DNA of 53,476 nt, from the NCBI GenBank assembly GCA_903858165.1, contig CAIOHZ010000071.1, positions 1-53,476 of the forward strand. The letters are read 5' to 3'. Numbering within the stretch: the first letter of the stretch is position 1; every line of letters starts with the position of its first letter. The notes under the pieces are model-generated. The model saw nothing but the letters and a program-made list of their open reading frames with translations, was not told where the DNA came from and ran no database searches. Shown piece by piece: positions 1 through 8,522 of the stretch. The translations under genes and the position numbers were made by a program. Source of the stretch: an uncultured Pseudomonadota bacterium (GTDB lineage: Bacteria; Pseudomonadota; Gammaproteobacteria; Steroidobacterales; Steroidobacteraceae).

Positions 1-172
1 CATCTACCACATCGCCGCGCTGCATTCGTGCGGCAATTTCCGCTCGCGGTACGTTGGTAAAGCGTTCAGCCAGGAAGTCGATAACTGCAGGCCAGGGCCC
101 CGGTGGAAGCACGATGCAACCAGGCCCTACGCCATCCCGCAGGGGCAAGGCGACGTCCGCGCGTTGTCTCAC
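1..172 (-). CDS. RluA-family pseudouridine synthase, N-terminal fragment
   Basis: The window edge cuts this gene, leaving its first 57 codons. It starts with GTG at 172-170, whose last two bases form part of the TGA stop of trhO (GTGA overlap), so the two are probably translationally coupled. The visible protein contains LPLRDGVGPGCIVLPPGPW, then DFLAERF and IAARMQRGDVVD. I recognise this as the N-terminus of tRNA/23S rRNA pseudouridine synthases of the RluA/TruC type: the DFLAERF...R..GDVVD part matches their S4-like RNA-binding segment. The catalytic domain with its RLD motif lies outside the window. The family isomerises uridine to pseudouridine in structured RNA. Pairing with a tRNA-modifying neighbour fits that role. 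The exact target RNA cannot be told. Confidence 0.72.
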   Translation of the reverse strand, partial: MRQRADVALPLRDGVGPGCIVLPPGPWPAVIDFLAERFTNVPRAEIAARMQRGDVVD

Positions 173-1026
173 GTTTCTTCGCCATCCAGCCTTCGCGCCC
201 GGTTCAGACGCCATTCGCCGTCCGGTTCGTTCATGTAAACATCTTCCAGCGTGGTACTGGTTTCCTGCAGTTTCGTGTCTAGTGCGATGCGGTTGTCGAA
301 CACGAAGCATTCGCCTTCCCAGTCTCGCTCGGCATCGGGAAGTTGCTTGAAGTAGTTGAGAATGCCGCCCTCCAGTTGGTACACGGGCAAGTCGAATTCG
401 CGCATCCAGGCACTGGTCTTTTCGCAGCGAATGCCGCCGGTGCAGTACATGGCTATGCGCTTCCCTGCGGCCTTCCAGTCCGCTACGTGGGCCTGTACAT
501 ACTTGGGAAAATCACGGAAGTTGGCGACGCCCGGGTCGATAGCGTTTTGGAAGCGGCCCAGCCGAAACTCGAAGCTGTTGCGGTTGTCGAGTAGCACCAC
601 GTCTTCCTGGCGGATCAGTTCGCGCCATTCTGCTGGGCTAAGGTTGATGCCGGTGCCAGCAGTAAGGTCCACGCCGCTGATACCTAGAGGGACAATTTCT
701 TTCTTCCGGCGAACCTTCATTCTTTTGAAGGGAACTGTTTGGCATTCACTACGCTTGAACAGCATGCCGGCGAAAGACGGCATGGCAAGCAGGGCTGCCT
801 CGAACGCATCCAATTGGGCCACGGTGCCCGCCACCATGCCATTGATGCCTTCCGGGGCCACCAAAACGCTGCCGCGCAACTCCGCTGTCAAGATGCGGAG
901 GTGTTCGATGGTAGCGCCGACGTCCTCCAGAGGGGTGAACTGGTAGAACGCCGTATGGAACACGGTTTCGGTCAGGTTCAAGCGATGTACCGGTTCAATT
1001 TCTGTGGTTCGAGGAAGGTTGTTCAA
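169..1026 (-). CDS. trhO: tRNA uridine(34) hydroxylase TrhO (rhodanese-like, YceA family)
   Basis: Probable oxygen-dependent tRNA hydroxylase that makes 5-hydroxyuridine at the wobble position U34, an early step to cmo5U/mcmo5U in gammaproteobacteria. An N-terminal acylphosphatase-like domain (about residues 20-115, with APEGING) precedes a rhodanese domain (about 130-225) carrying the family signature CTGGIRCEK at 195-203, which holds the catalytic cysteine. Its 285 residues are slightly short of the roughly 350 in E. coli because the C-terminal tail is shorter. The start is uncertain: the longest frame opens with TTG at 1026, while TTG at 981 and GTG at 963 also precede the first conserved residues, and none has a good ribosome-binding site. 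The stop overlaps the downstream pseudouridine synthase start. Confidence 0.85.
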   Translation of the reverse strand: MNNLPRTTEIEPVHRLNLTETVFHTAFYQFTPLEDVGATIEHLRILTAELRGSVLVAPEGINGMVAGTVAQLDAFEAALLAMPSFAGMLFKRSECQTVPFKRMKVRRKKEIVPLGISGVDLTAGTGINLSPAEWRELIRQEDVVLLDNRNSFEFRLGRFQNAIDPGVANFRDFPKYVQAHVADWKAAGKRIAMYCTGGIRCEKTSAWMREFDLPVYQLEGGILNYFKQLPDAERDWEGECFVFDNRIALDTKLQETSTTLEDVYMNEPDGEWRLNRARRLDGEET

Positions 1027-1060
1027 CTTCAGACGGACGCGCTGCTAAAGCGGTGCGTGC

Positions 1061-2716
1061 CTAGTTTCTATCCAGCGTAACGTTTTTGAAACTCCGTACT
1101 TCGGCGCTTCCACTATCCGTTGGAAGAAACGCTACCTTGACGGTGTCGCCGGCCTTCGTAAGGGCCAATTCCTCGGTCAGTTCACCGGTGGCAACCAATA
1201 CCTGCTGCGGCTTCTCTTCCAGCGTGAAGTAAAACCAGCTGTTCCCCTCGCGTACTGCCACCCCGATACGGGCGACGCGGCCGGTCTCTTGCTGGCGTTC
1301 TGCTGCTTCTTCCGTTGGACCGGCGCGCCGACCAATAGTCTGGCGCGACTGGAACATGCGTAGCGTGGCCTCCAGCGTGGGCGCGGTAGCGAACGCCTCT
1401 TTGTTGCTTACCGCAACCATGCCGTACGCTTTGGTCGAGCCAGCATCGTCGGTCAAGGACATGACGTAAGTTGGGGTTCCTTCGACAAGCAGGGGTGTAG
1501 GGTTGGAGGCTTTGTAGCCTTTTTCGCGGTAGGCCTGCTCCACGATGGCCGAGGCCTGTTCCTCGACGATGCCACTGAGTGCAAAACGTCTAGGCTTGCC
1601 GGTACGGGTGTCCACCAGTACCAGCCCAGTTAGCGAAGTATCTCGGCCCACGGACGTCAAGCCAGTTACCCAATAGCTTTGTCCGTCATCGGCACTGACG
1701 AGGTCCAGTTCCCAAGTAGAGGTTTGCAGGCGTCCTGCCTGACTCGGATTGAACCATCCTCCTGAGTGGTAGCGGCCCCAGTCCTCAAGACGTTGATAGA
1801 CCAGTTCGGACGGCTCGATGCGGTCAATCCAGGCGGGGGCGTTAGCCCGTGGATAGCGTTGGGAAACGCCGGACTGCACGTCGATGACGAGCACTGCATT
1901 CACGATGGGCCCGCTCATGCCGATGGCGTGGGTGAGCAGTGGCAGCACTGCAAAGGGCTTCCCGCTATTGTCTAATTGGAAGGTGGTGGTTCCCAGGGCT
2001 TCGAATACCGCGCCGCCCAGATAGGCATGACGATGCAGTTGCTCTTGCAGAAAGCCACTTGCCAGGTAGCGAAGTTGCAAGGGCTTTCCGGCGACGCTGC
2101 GCACCACTTCGACTTTTTCAGGGTTGCTGGCATCGACGATGACATAGCCAGGCGTGGTGCGGTTGCGCAGCCAAGCGAACAGACTGCGATGCTCCAGAGG
2201 GCCTACCCACACAAGCCTGCCGTTTAGCGTTTGGCGAGTCATGCGACCGATTTCCACGACACTACCCAACGCTGGGTCCTCGCCTCCCAACCGATTCTCG
2301 GCGGCACGCTGAGCCACGCTACGCGTGACTAATGGCGCCCTGTCTATGGAAAGATTCGGCAAGGCCGCCACAGCCGCGTTACCCGGTACCGGCTGCATGT
2401 CCCCGATTAGAGCCGCGTAGCGCGAGGCATGAAAAATAGGGGCACTAGTGACAAACCAGGCGGCGATCGCCAATGGGACGATGACTGCGCCAAGACCCGT
2501 CAGCCGCCCGGCGAGACTGGCACTAAGCCATCGCCATTCTAGTTGCCCCCTCCGGGAGACTTCGGTGCCTATAGTGGCAGTTCCTGCCAGCAGCAGTACT
2601 ACCGCAAGCGCAACCCAGCTACCCACAAAAGCGACGTTGACCACCGGTTGGACAAACCAGCCGACGATGACCGACAAGCCGACAACGACGATGAAAAAAA
2701 CGGGAGTGGGGTTCAT
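1061..2716 (-). CDS. Uncharacterised membrane protein with large C-terminal domain
   Basis: I do not recognise a named family. The start chosen is ATG at 2716, which has GGAGG seven bases upstream; a longer frame back to 2851 would run into the next gene and lacks such a site. The 551-residue product begins with two adjacent hydrophobic stretches (about residues 5-43) and a third near 70-95, then a soluble domain of about 440 residues. That part has repeated beta-rich segments of the type ...GYVIVDASNPEKVEVV and GLVLVDTRTGKPRRF, loosely like PepSY-type modules. The last 90 residues have a nucleic-acid or substrate-binding look but no diagnostic motif. It lies between trhO and a SnoaL-like gene on the same strand; nothing in the context fixes a role. 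Confidence 0.75.
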   Translation of the reverse strand: MNPTPVFFIVVVGLSVIVGWFVQPVVNVAFVGSWVALAVVLLLAGTATIGTEVSRRGQLEWRWLSASLAGRLTGLGAVIVPLAIAAWFVTSAPIFHASRYAALIGDMQPVPGNAAVAALPNLSIDRAPLVTRSVAQRAAENRLGGEDPALGSVVEIGRMTRQTLNGRLVWVGPLEHRSLFAWLRNRTTPGYVIVDASNPEKVEVVRSVAGKPLQLRYLASGFLQEQLHRHAYLGGAVFEALGTTTFQLDNSGKPFAVLPLLTHAIGMSGPIVNAVLVIDVQSGVSQRYPRANAPAWIDRIEPSELVYQRLEDWGRYHSGGWFNPSQAGRLQTSTWELDLVSADDGQSYWVTGLTSVGRDTSLTGLVLVDTRTGKPRRFALSGIVEEQASAIVEQAYREKGYKASNPTPLLVEGTPTYVMSLTDDAGSTKAYGMVAVSNKEAFATAPTLEATLRMFQSRQTIGRRAGPTEEAAERQQETGRVARIGVAVREGNSWFYFTLEEKPQQVLVATGELTEELALTKAGDTVKVAFLPTDSGSAEVRSFKNVTLDRN

Positions 2717-2783
2717 GCGGCGACCTCCAAGGGATAGATCCATTCTAGCTGCTTCTCGGAGTGGGCTCCGCTTTCCTGTGGCA

Positions 2784-3365
2784 CTACCGCTCGTAGATAG
2801 GGTCTTTGCGGTCGCGACGCCCGACAATCTGTAGCGTCTTGAATAGGCCATCGTCGCGAATTTCTGTCGAGGGCTGGTTCAGGTTCCAGTCCATGATGAC
2901 GGTGCGCTTGGCAATGCGCCAGATGCCGTCCCGCTTCTCCAAGCGGTCGAAGTAGCGCCCGCCGTAAAAGAAATCTTGCGTAACACCAGCATCCACTAGA
3001 GCGCCGTATTTACGCAGGTAATTTTCGCCAAACCAGCCTTCCACCTTGGGGCGCGTTGCTGCCACCTTGTGGTAGGCGAACAGGTAGGCCTCGGTATGAG
3101 CGACATCGCCCTCCAGTTCCATGTGGATATTGGAGATGGTGTGCTGGGTTACTTCGAACCACTCTTGGATGCCGCGGATGATGAATTCCGCGAATTCTTG
3201 TGCGTTGCCAGCGAAGACACCATGGTCGTCGTAGCCGTCTTCCCAGTAGACAGCTTTCATCAGGTCCACATCGCAGCGGTCCAATGCGCGGCAATAGCTC
3301 GTCAGCACGTGGTAAATCTTTTGGCGATCGACAAGTTCCTGCAATTCGGGCGTCAGAGTAGTCAT
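2784..3365 (-). CDS. SnoaL-like (NTF2-fold) protein
   Basis: A 193-residue cytoplasmic protein of the SnoaL_4/NTF2-like superfamily. Members form a cone-shaped alpha+beta barrel and include dehydratases, isomerases, cyclases and the small subunits of ring-hydroxylating dioxygenases. The pattern seen is typical: an N-terminal helix with IYHVLTSYCRALDRCD, an acidic YWEDGYDDHG, then TQHTISNIHMELEGD and a C-terminal RYFDRLEKRDGIWRIAKR. The ATG at 3365 has a strong GGAGGAACG site, which supports this start. Related SnoaL-like genes occur at 10783-12668, and such genes are frequent in steroid- and terpenoid-degrading gammaproteobacteria. The substrate cannot be read from the sequence. Confidence 0.85.
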   Translation of the reverse strand: MTTLTPELQELVDRQKIYHVLTSYCRALDRCDVDLMKAVYWEDGYDDHGVFAGNAQEFAEFIIRGIQEWFEVTQHTISNIHMELEGDVAHTEAYLFAYHKVAATRPKVEGWFGENYLRKYGALVDAGVTQDFFYGGRYFDRLEKRDGIWRIAKRTVIMDWNLNQPSTEIRDDGLFKTLQIVGRRDRKDPIYER

Positions 3366-3384
3366 CGTTCCTCCGGTGGCGTTG

Positions 3385-5619
3385 TTAAATTTCGAACCGA
3401 TAGTTGAACTTCACAAGTAGCTGGTCGCTGTTGCGCAGGCTGAAGGCTGAGGACATCAGGGAGCCGAGCGATTCACGGTTGTCCTCGTCCAACTGCAGGC
3501 CGCCTCGACCATACACCACGTAGAGATACGATAGCGGCGCAAATTCGTAGCGGTAGCGTAACTGGATGCCGAGGTTTCGCAGGGAGAAATCCCTGGGGCG
3601 TGTCGACTGGTCCGCTACCTTACCGCCCGGCAGAATCTGCCACTGCTGTCGCCCGTTAGCATCGAGCGCAATGGTTTCCAGTTTTACGCGGAGTTCGTGC
3701 TTGGAACCGCCGGCCCATTGGGCCCCGGCCACCAGGCCCAGTTGCCGGCTGTTGTAATTGGCAAGCGTGGTGCCGCCTTTCCAGATCAACCAGTCTGGCC
3801 TCAGGGATGCCCGCAGGCCAACATTGAAACGTAGCGCGTCTGTGACGTGGTATGTGGGCTGGAAGAAGGTCTCGACGGCGGTGGAGCTAAGTCGCTCCAA
3901 GCCAGTTTGTCCCGCATGCACTTCCGCATTGAAACTCCAGTGTCCGCGTTGGGGCCAATTGCGGATGAAGTCCAAGACCAAGCGGCCCGGCACCCGTACC
4001 CTGCCATTGCCGCGTGAGAGACGGTCGTCGTAGCCCTTGGAGAGCGCGGTGAGCGCCAGATACTCGTTGCCACCGCCGCGGGTATCTGAAGTGCGGTTCA
4101 ACTGCAGGGCGTTGAAGATGGTATCGCCGTGCATGTTGTGGCGACTGGATACCACATAGCCCCAGTCGTGGGAGCGGTACGAAGAGCTTGCCGGCAGGTC
4201 GGTTACCCGTTCGCGCATCTCGTAGCGCACATAGTTGATAGCGTTGCGGTCTAGGTAGCCAAAGTCGTTCAGTTGCAGGTCTTCGCCTGCATGCAAGATG
4301 TACAGGTTCTGGCGCCAGCGGTTGCTCAGTTCGTGGTCCAGGCGCATTTGAAAGCCGGCATCGCGCTGTTGTTCGCCGCGGCTGTCAACGAGCGAGCCGA
4401 CCAGTTGCGTCACGATGGAAAAATACGGGTTGGGCTTCCAGTGATGGTCGAGTTCGACAACACTCGCCGTACGGTCCAGATAGTCCGAACGTACTTGGGT
4501 GGCCAGTAGCCCGATGTCCTGATGGGCGAGGTTGCGCACAGCACGCAGGGCTAAAAAATCACGGCCAGCGCTGCCGCGTTCGGTGCTGGCGAACACGCCA
4601 TAGTTGGTACCCCCAGCGCTGCCGTTAAGTTTCAACGCGGCCAGCACGTCTGCGGGGCCGCTGCCGTCGTCGGCGGTACCGCCCACGCGACGTGTGTAAA
4701 CCAGACCACTCTTGTTCTGCCCGAAGGGGACGTCGAATAGGCTCTGGTTTTCGGTGAAGAACGGGCGTTTGTCGCTGTAGAAGGTTTCGACGGCATCGAA
4801 GTTCACCACCAACTCGTCGCTTTCAATCTGGCCGAAATCCGGGTTCAGCGTTGCCGTCAGCTGAAAGGTGCCGCTGGGCTTCCACAGCAGGTCTGCGCCC
4901 GCATCCATGGCCGTGCCGCCACCGGTGAGCCGCGAGGTGCTGACGAGGTACGGTGTAATGGCCAGCAGGGACTGTGAACAGTCCGGTACTTCCACTTTGG
5001 CCAATGCGGACAAGTAACGCGGGTCGAAATAGCTGATGGCGGGCCAGGCGACCCGCTCTCCCGTGGCGGCAATGACCCGGTCGAAGTAGATACCGATGGT
5101 GCGTTTGCCAGTAGTCGTGCGCTTCATGGGAGCCACATGCCATGGGATGAGCATCTCGGCTGTCCAGCCGTCCGCTTGTTCCGCGATGGCATGCTGCCAG
5201 TCACTGTCCCAGTCTTGCCGGAAGACATTTTCGTTGGAAACCACCGCGTCCATGACGCCTTGCCCGAGGGTGAGCGTGAAGTTGTAGCCGGTGCCGCCCT
5301 CGCCGTCGTAATCCACCACGAAGTTCACACGGTCTACGGAGCCGTACTGGTCGCGTTGGGTGCGTTGGCGGGAACGGGGCGCGGCAGCGTCTTGGCTGCT
5401 GTGGAACGCTACCGCCAGGCCATCGGGGGTGGGAAGTAGCCACACCTCCATCGGTTGCTGGCTATCGCCCTTGGTGAGCGGTTGGACGACTTTGAAGTCG
5501 GTGATGTGGCGCGCGGTCTGCCATTCCGGTTCGTTCGGGATGCCGTCGATTGTCAGGCCGGCATGGGCAGCGGAGGTGAGCAGGGCCCAGCCAAGGAGTG
5601 TCGAGAAAAAGGGCTTCAT
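3385..5619 (-). CDS. DUF5916 outer-membrane beta-barrel protein with N-terminal CBM9-like domain
   Basis: A 744-residue exported protein. Residues 1-20 are a clear signal peptide ending in SAAHA. Residues about 22-200 resemble the carbohydrate-binding family 9-like domain (ITDFKVVQPL, WLLPTPDGLAVAF, VNFVVDYDGEGG). The remainder matches DUF5916, whose hallmark TLNPDFGQIESDELVVNFD followed by FYSDKRPFFTENQSLFD is present near residues 258-295, and the rest is the alternating strand pattern of an outer-membrane barrel, ending with a short hydrophobic strand. The function of the family is not established; ligand binding or transport at the outer membrane is inferred. It is divergent from the DmdA-like gene, with a 175-base spacer holding inverted repeats. 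Confidence 0.85.
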   Translation of the reverse strand: MKPFFSTLLGWALLTSAAHAGLTIDGIPNEPEWQTARHITDFKVVQPLTKGDSQQPMEVWLLPTPDGLAVAFHSSQDAAAPRSRQRTQRDQYGSVDRVNFVVDYDGEGGTGYNFTLTLGQGVMDAVVSNENVFRQDWDSDWQHAIAEQADGWTAEMLIPWHVAPMKRTTTGKRTIGIYFDRVIAATGERVAWPAISYFDPRYLSALAKVEVPDCSQSLLAITPYLVSTSRLTGGGTAMDAGADLLWKPSGTFQLTATLNPDFGQIESDELVVNFDAVETFYSDKRPFFTENQSLFDVPFGQNKSGLVYTRRVGGTADDGSGPADVLAALKLNGSAGGTNYGVFASTERGSAGRDFLALRAVRNLAHQDIGLLATQVRSDYLDRTASVVELDHHWKPNPYFSIVTQLVGSLVDSRGEQQRDAGFQMRLDHELSNRWRQNLYILHAGEDLQLNDFGYLDRNAINYVRYEMRERVTDLPASSSYRSHDWGYVVSSRHNMHGDTIFNALQLNRTSDTRGGGNEYLALTALSKGYDDRLSRGNGRVRVPGRLVLDFIRNWPQRGHWSFNAEVHAGQTGLERLSSTAVETFFQPTYHVTDALRFNVGLRASLRPDWLIWKGGTTLANYNSRQLGLVAGAQWAGGSKHELRVKLETIALDANGRQQWQILPGGKVADQSTRPRDFSLRNLGIQLRYRYEFAPLSYLYVVYGRGGLQLDEDNRESLGSLMSSAFSLRNSDQLLVKFNYRFEI

Positions 5620-5638
5620 GGGCTTCTACTAAACCATG

Positions 5639-5698
5639 ACTGGCCCTGTCTGTACCATTGCGCGGACAGATAAAACCTTGCGCAGGATTCGGGCCAGT
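5639..5698. repeat. Inverted repeat in divergent control region
   Basis: ACTGGCCC (5639-5646) and its exact reverse complement GGGCCAGT (5691-5698) lie 52 bases apart centre to centre, close to five helical turns. Inside them TCTGT and ACAGA form a second, smaller inverted pair. They sit between the divergent starts of the DUF5916 gene (5619) and the DmdA-like gene (5795), so they could be paired operator half-sites or a folded leader. No regulator gene adjoins. Confidence 0.35.
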
Positions 5699-5794
5699 TT
5701 TCCTCAAGAACGGTTGAGCGGCACGGACAGCGCTTTCGTGTACATTTTGGCGCGCGATAAAGCGGCTTCTCGCCCACGGAAAAGGAATCCAAAC

Positions 5795-6898
5795 GTGTTC
5801 GGCATCACTCCCTCCGCCCGCCTGCGCCCGTCGCCGTTTTTCGACGCGACCTTGCAGGAGGGCGTCTGCGCCTTCACCACCTACAACCATATGCTCATGC
5901 CCACCAGTTACGGCAAGCCGCTGGAGGAGTACTGGCGGCTGCTGAATGGAGTGAGCCAGTGGGACGTGGCGGTGGAGCGGCAGGTGCAGTTGCGCGGCCC
6001 CGACGCTGGGCGGCTCGCGCAAATTCTGGCCCCCCGCGACCTGAGCCGCTGCCAGGTGGGGCAGGGCAAGTACGTGCCGCTGTGCAACCACGCAGGCGTG
6101 CTCATCAACGACCCCATTTTACTGAAGCTGGCGGACGACCTGTATTGGCTGTCCATCGCCGACAGCAACATCTGGTTCTGGGCGCGGGCCATTGCGGCCG
6201 AGCGGAAGCTGAACGTGGAGGTATCGGAGCCCGATGTCTCGCCCATGGCCTTGCAAGGCCCCAAGGCGGTAGAGGTGGTGGCCCATGTTTGCGGGGACTG
6301 GATCCGCGAACTCAAATACTTCTGGTTCCGCGAAACAGAAATTGCCGGCATACCGGTGGTGGTGGCGCGTTCGGGGTGGTCGAAGCAGGGCGGCTACGAA
6401 ATCTACTTGCGCGATGGCAGCAAGGGGACGGCGCTGTGGAATCTGTTCCGCGAGGCCGGCAAGCCTTGGGATATCGGCCCCGGCAACCCGAATTGGTGTG
6501 AGCGCGTGGAAAGCGGTCTTATCTCCTACGGTGGCGATACGGACACCATGACGAACCCGTACGAGGTACGCATGGGCAAGTATGTGGACCTGCATGCCCC
6601 GGACGACACCATAGGTATTCAAGCCTTGCGCCGCATCCATGCCGAAGGACCAAAGCGTCACTCACTGGGCATTGTGCTGGACGCAGGGGAGCCCGTGCAG
6701 CCGGGGTTTGCCTGGAACCCCATCTACCAAGAGGGGCGCAAGGTGGGCGACCTGACCAATTGCATCTTCTCCATACGTCTCCAAAAGAACATTGGCTTTG
6801 CGCTCATCGAGCGTGGCTGCCACGTCGGCGACCGGGTAGAGTCGCTGGTGGCTGGTCAGCGCCAGCCCGGCGTGCTGACGGAGCTGCCGTTCATTTAA
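5795..6898 (+). CDS. DmdA-like aminomethyltransferase-fold demethylase (GcvT family)
   Basis: Probable tetrahydrofolate-dependent demethylase. The GTG at 5795 is preferred: it has AAAGGA about eight bases upstream and yields 367 residues, the usual size of DmdA, whereas the open frame back to 5636 adds 53 residues without family character. The sequence follows Pelagibacter DmdA as I recall it: TTYNHMLMPT, WDVAVERQVQL.GPDA, PRDLS....GQGKYVPLC, VEVSEPDVSPMALQGPKA, SGWSKQGGYEIY and ERVESGLISYG. DmdA demethylates dimethylsulfoniopropionate to methylmercaptopropionate; paralogues in the same fold act on other methylated compounds, including methoxylated aromatics. No other DMSP gene adjoins, so the substrate is open. 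The stop overlaps an in-frame ATG of the next gene, and both probably share a transcript. Confidence 0.8.
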   Translation: MFGITPSARLRPSPFFDATLQEGVCAFTTYNHMLMPTSYGKPLEEYWRLLNGVSQWDVAVERQVQLRGPDAGRLAQILAPRDLSRCQVGQGKYVPLCNHAGVLINDPILLKLADDLYWLSIADSNIWFWARAIAAERKLNVEVSEPDVSPMALQGPKAVEVVAHVCGDWIRELKYFWFRETEIAGIPVVVARSGWSKQGGYEIYLRDGSKGTALWNLFREAGKPWDIGPGNPNWCERVESGLISYGGDTDTMTNPYEVRMGKYVDLHAPDDTIGIQALRRIHAEGPKRHSLGIVLDAGEPVQPGFAWNPIYQEGRKVGDLTNCIFSIRLQKNIGFALIERGCHVGDRVESLVAGQRQPGVLTELPFI

Positions 6899-6945
6899 TG
6901 CACCCGGCCACTGTGCTGCGGCGCCGTGGACACTGGGGGAATGGA

Positions 6946-7953
6946 ATGGCTGGTTCGCAAGCTTCTGGTCTGGGCGAAACGTCTGCCGGCAGGCGTCGGG
7001 CAGCGTTCACGTTAGTGTCACTGTTGGCTTGCGGTTGCGTTGCTGCCGCGGAAAGCGCCACGGGACTGGTCGTCACTTTCCTAGGTACCACCTCCGCGCT
7101 CATCAGCGACGGTGAGACCACCCTGATGACGGACGGCTATTTCAGCCGGGTGGCCATCGGTAAAACCCCGGAGAGCTGGGTTATCCGCCCGGATGTCCCC
7201 GCTATCGATGCCGCACTGAAGTCGCTAACGCCGGGCCCGGTCGCCGCGGTGTTCGTGGTTCATTCCCATTTTGACCATGCCATGGACGCACCGGTGGTGG
7301 CCGAGCGAACCGGCGCTTTGTTGGTGGGTTCTGCCTCCACGGCCAATGTGGGCCGGGGGCTGGGTTTGCCCGAGAAGCAGCTGCGAGTGGTCTCCCCAGG
7401 TGAGCAACTGCAATTTGGGAAGTTCACGGTGCACTTCTACCGCAGCAAGCACTACCCGCTGGGGGAACCGCTGGCTACTGCGATGCTCGGCAACACCATC
7501 GATACGCCGCTCGTGCCGCCGGTGCGGTTCGATGCCTACAAGGAAGGCACTACGTTCTCCATCCTCTTCGAGCATCCAAGCGGCAATCTCTTGTTGCATG
7601 GCAGTGCGGGGTATCTGCCGGGCGCGCTGGCGGGGGTGAAGGCGGATGCCGTCCTGCTCGGTACCGGCGGGCTAGGGGACCTGCCACGGGCGGAGCAAGA
7701 GGCCTACTACAGAGAGGTAGTGCTCGCTACCGGCGCCAAGCAACTCTTTCCGGTGCACTGGGATGTGATGTCCACGCCCTACAGCGCGCCGCTCGTTCCT
7801 GACAGCGACTTCCAGCGCGCCATGGGCTTCCTTGCGGAGATGAATGCGGCACACGGCGTGCAGTTGGCGTTGTTGCCGAAAGGCGAACCCGTGTTGCTCG
7901 AGTTGGACGGCAGAAGCCCGGGCGCGATGCCAGTTTCGCCCCACCAACCTTGA
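6946..7953 (+). CDS. Exported MBL-fold metallo-hydrolase
   Basis: A 336-residue zinc-hydrolase-like protein. ATG 6946 follows GGGGGA at good spacing; an in-frame ATG at 6898 overlapping the previous stop would add 16 residues. The N-terminus has arginines, a hydrophobic core and LLACG, so it is either cleaved or lipid-anchored; the lipobox is imperfect. The metallo-beta-lactamase signature HSHFDH is at 106-111 (H106, H108, D110, H111), with later metal-ligand candidates in LLLHGSAG and FPVHWD. VTFLGTTSALISDG is the typical first strand pair. The substrate is unknown; the fold covers lactonases, phosphodiesterases and sulfatases. It lies between the DmdA-like gene and ychJ on the plus strand. 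Confidence 0.82.
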   Translation: MAGSQASGLGETSAGRRRAAFTLVSLLACGCVAAAESATGLVVTFLGTTSALISDGETTLMTDGYFSRVAIGKTPESWVIRPDVPAIDAALKSLTPGPVAAVFVVHSHFDHAMDAPVVAERTGALLVGSASTANVGRGLGLPEKQLRVVSPGEQLQFGKFTVHFYRSKHYPLGEPLATAMLGNTIDTPLVPPVRFDAYKEGTTFSILFEHPSGNLLLHGSAGYLPGALAGVKADAVLLGTGGLGDLPRAEQEAYYREVVLATGAKQLFPVHWDVMSTPYSAPLVPDSDFQRAMGFLAEMNAAHGVQLALLPKGEPVLLELDGRSPGAMPVSPHQP

Positions 7954-7957
7954 AGCG

Positions 7958-8374
7958 ATGCAGGCCATGAACGCGGCTGGAAGCGCATGCCCCTGCGGCC
8001 GCTTGGATGAGCGGCGTCGTCCCGTGGCGCTGGCGGACTGCTGTGGGCGGTATGTGGAGCATTTCGCGGACTGTCCTGCGCCGAGCGCCGAATATCTCAT
8101 GCGGTCTCGCTACACGGCGTTCGTCCTCGGCCGGGTCGAGTATTTGCTGGCCACTTGGCATCCTGCGCATCGTCCTGCGGAGCTAACGCTGGAACCCGCC
8201 ACGAAGTGGCTGGGGCTGGAGGTGAAGGCCCACCGGATGCTGGCGGACGACCGGGCTGAAGTGGCTTTCGTGGCCCGTTCAGCGCTGCATGGTCGGGCTA
8301 CCCGGTTGCAGGAAAACGGTCGCTTCCTGCGGGAAAACGGACGTTGGTTCTATTTGCATGGGGACTTGGGATAG
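7958..8374 (+). CDS. ychJ: YchJ family protein (UPF0225), SEC-C motif
   Basis: A 138-residue protein of the YchJ/UPF0225 family. The N-terminal SEC-C zinc motif reads CPCGR...CCGRYVEH, followed by the family's most conserved element EYLMRSRYTAFVLG and YLLATWHP. The fold of the middle domain is NTF2-like. Biochemical function is unknown; SEC-C motifs bind zinc. The E. coli protein (about 150 residues) is longer, and I see no C-terminal second CPCG motif here. The start at 7958 lies five bases after the stop of the hydrolase gene, with a second ATG at 7967; both lack a strong ribosome-binding site, which suggests coupling to the upstream gene. Confidence 0.88.
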   Translation: MQAMNAAGSACPCGRLDERRRPVALADCCGRYVEHFADCPAPSAEYLMRSRYTAFVLGRVEYLLATWHPAHRPAELTLEPATKWLGLEVKAHRMLADDRAEVAFVARSALHGRATRLQENGRFLRENGRWFYLHGDLG

Positions 8375-8522
8375 CGCTTGGTCGGTGGGTTTGGCCGGGG
8401 GGATATTGCGTCCTCTAACGCGCCGCCATTGCAGCTTGCTATAACCATCGTTACGATTCACTCGCGCCGGGCCGGTACTGTGCGGGCCTGCGGGGTTTTT
8501 GGACGGTTTTTAGAGGTTCTCC

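Noticed and set aside
5711-5746. Promoter TTGAGC/TACATT for the DmdA-like gene
   Set aside because: The spacer would be 21 bases, too long for a sigma70 promoter; no better pair was found.
5636-5794. 53-residue N-terminal extension of the DmdA-like protein
   Set aside because: The extra segment has no family counterpart, starts inside the divergent control region, and a better-supported GTG with a ribosome-binding site exists at 5795.
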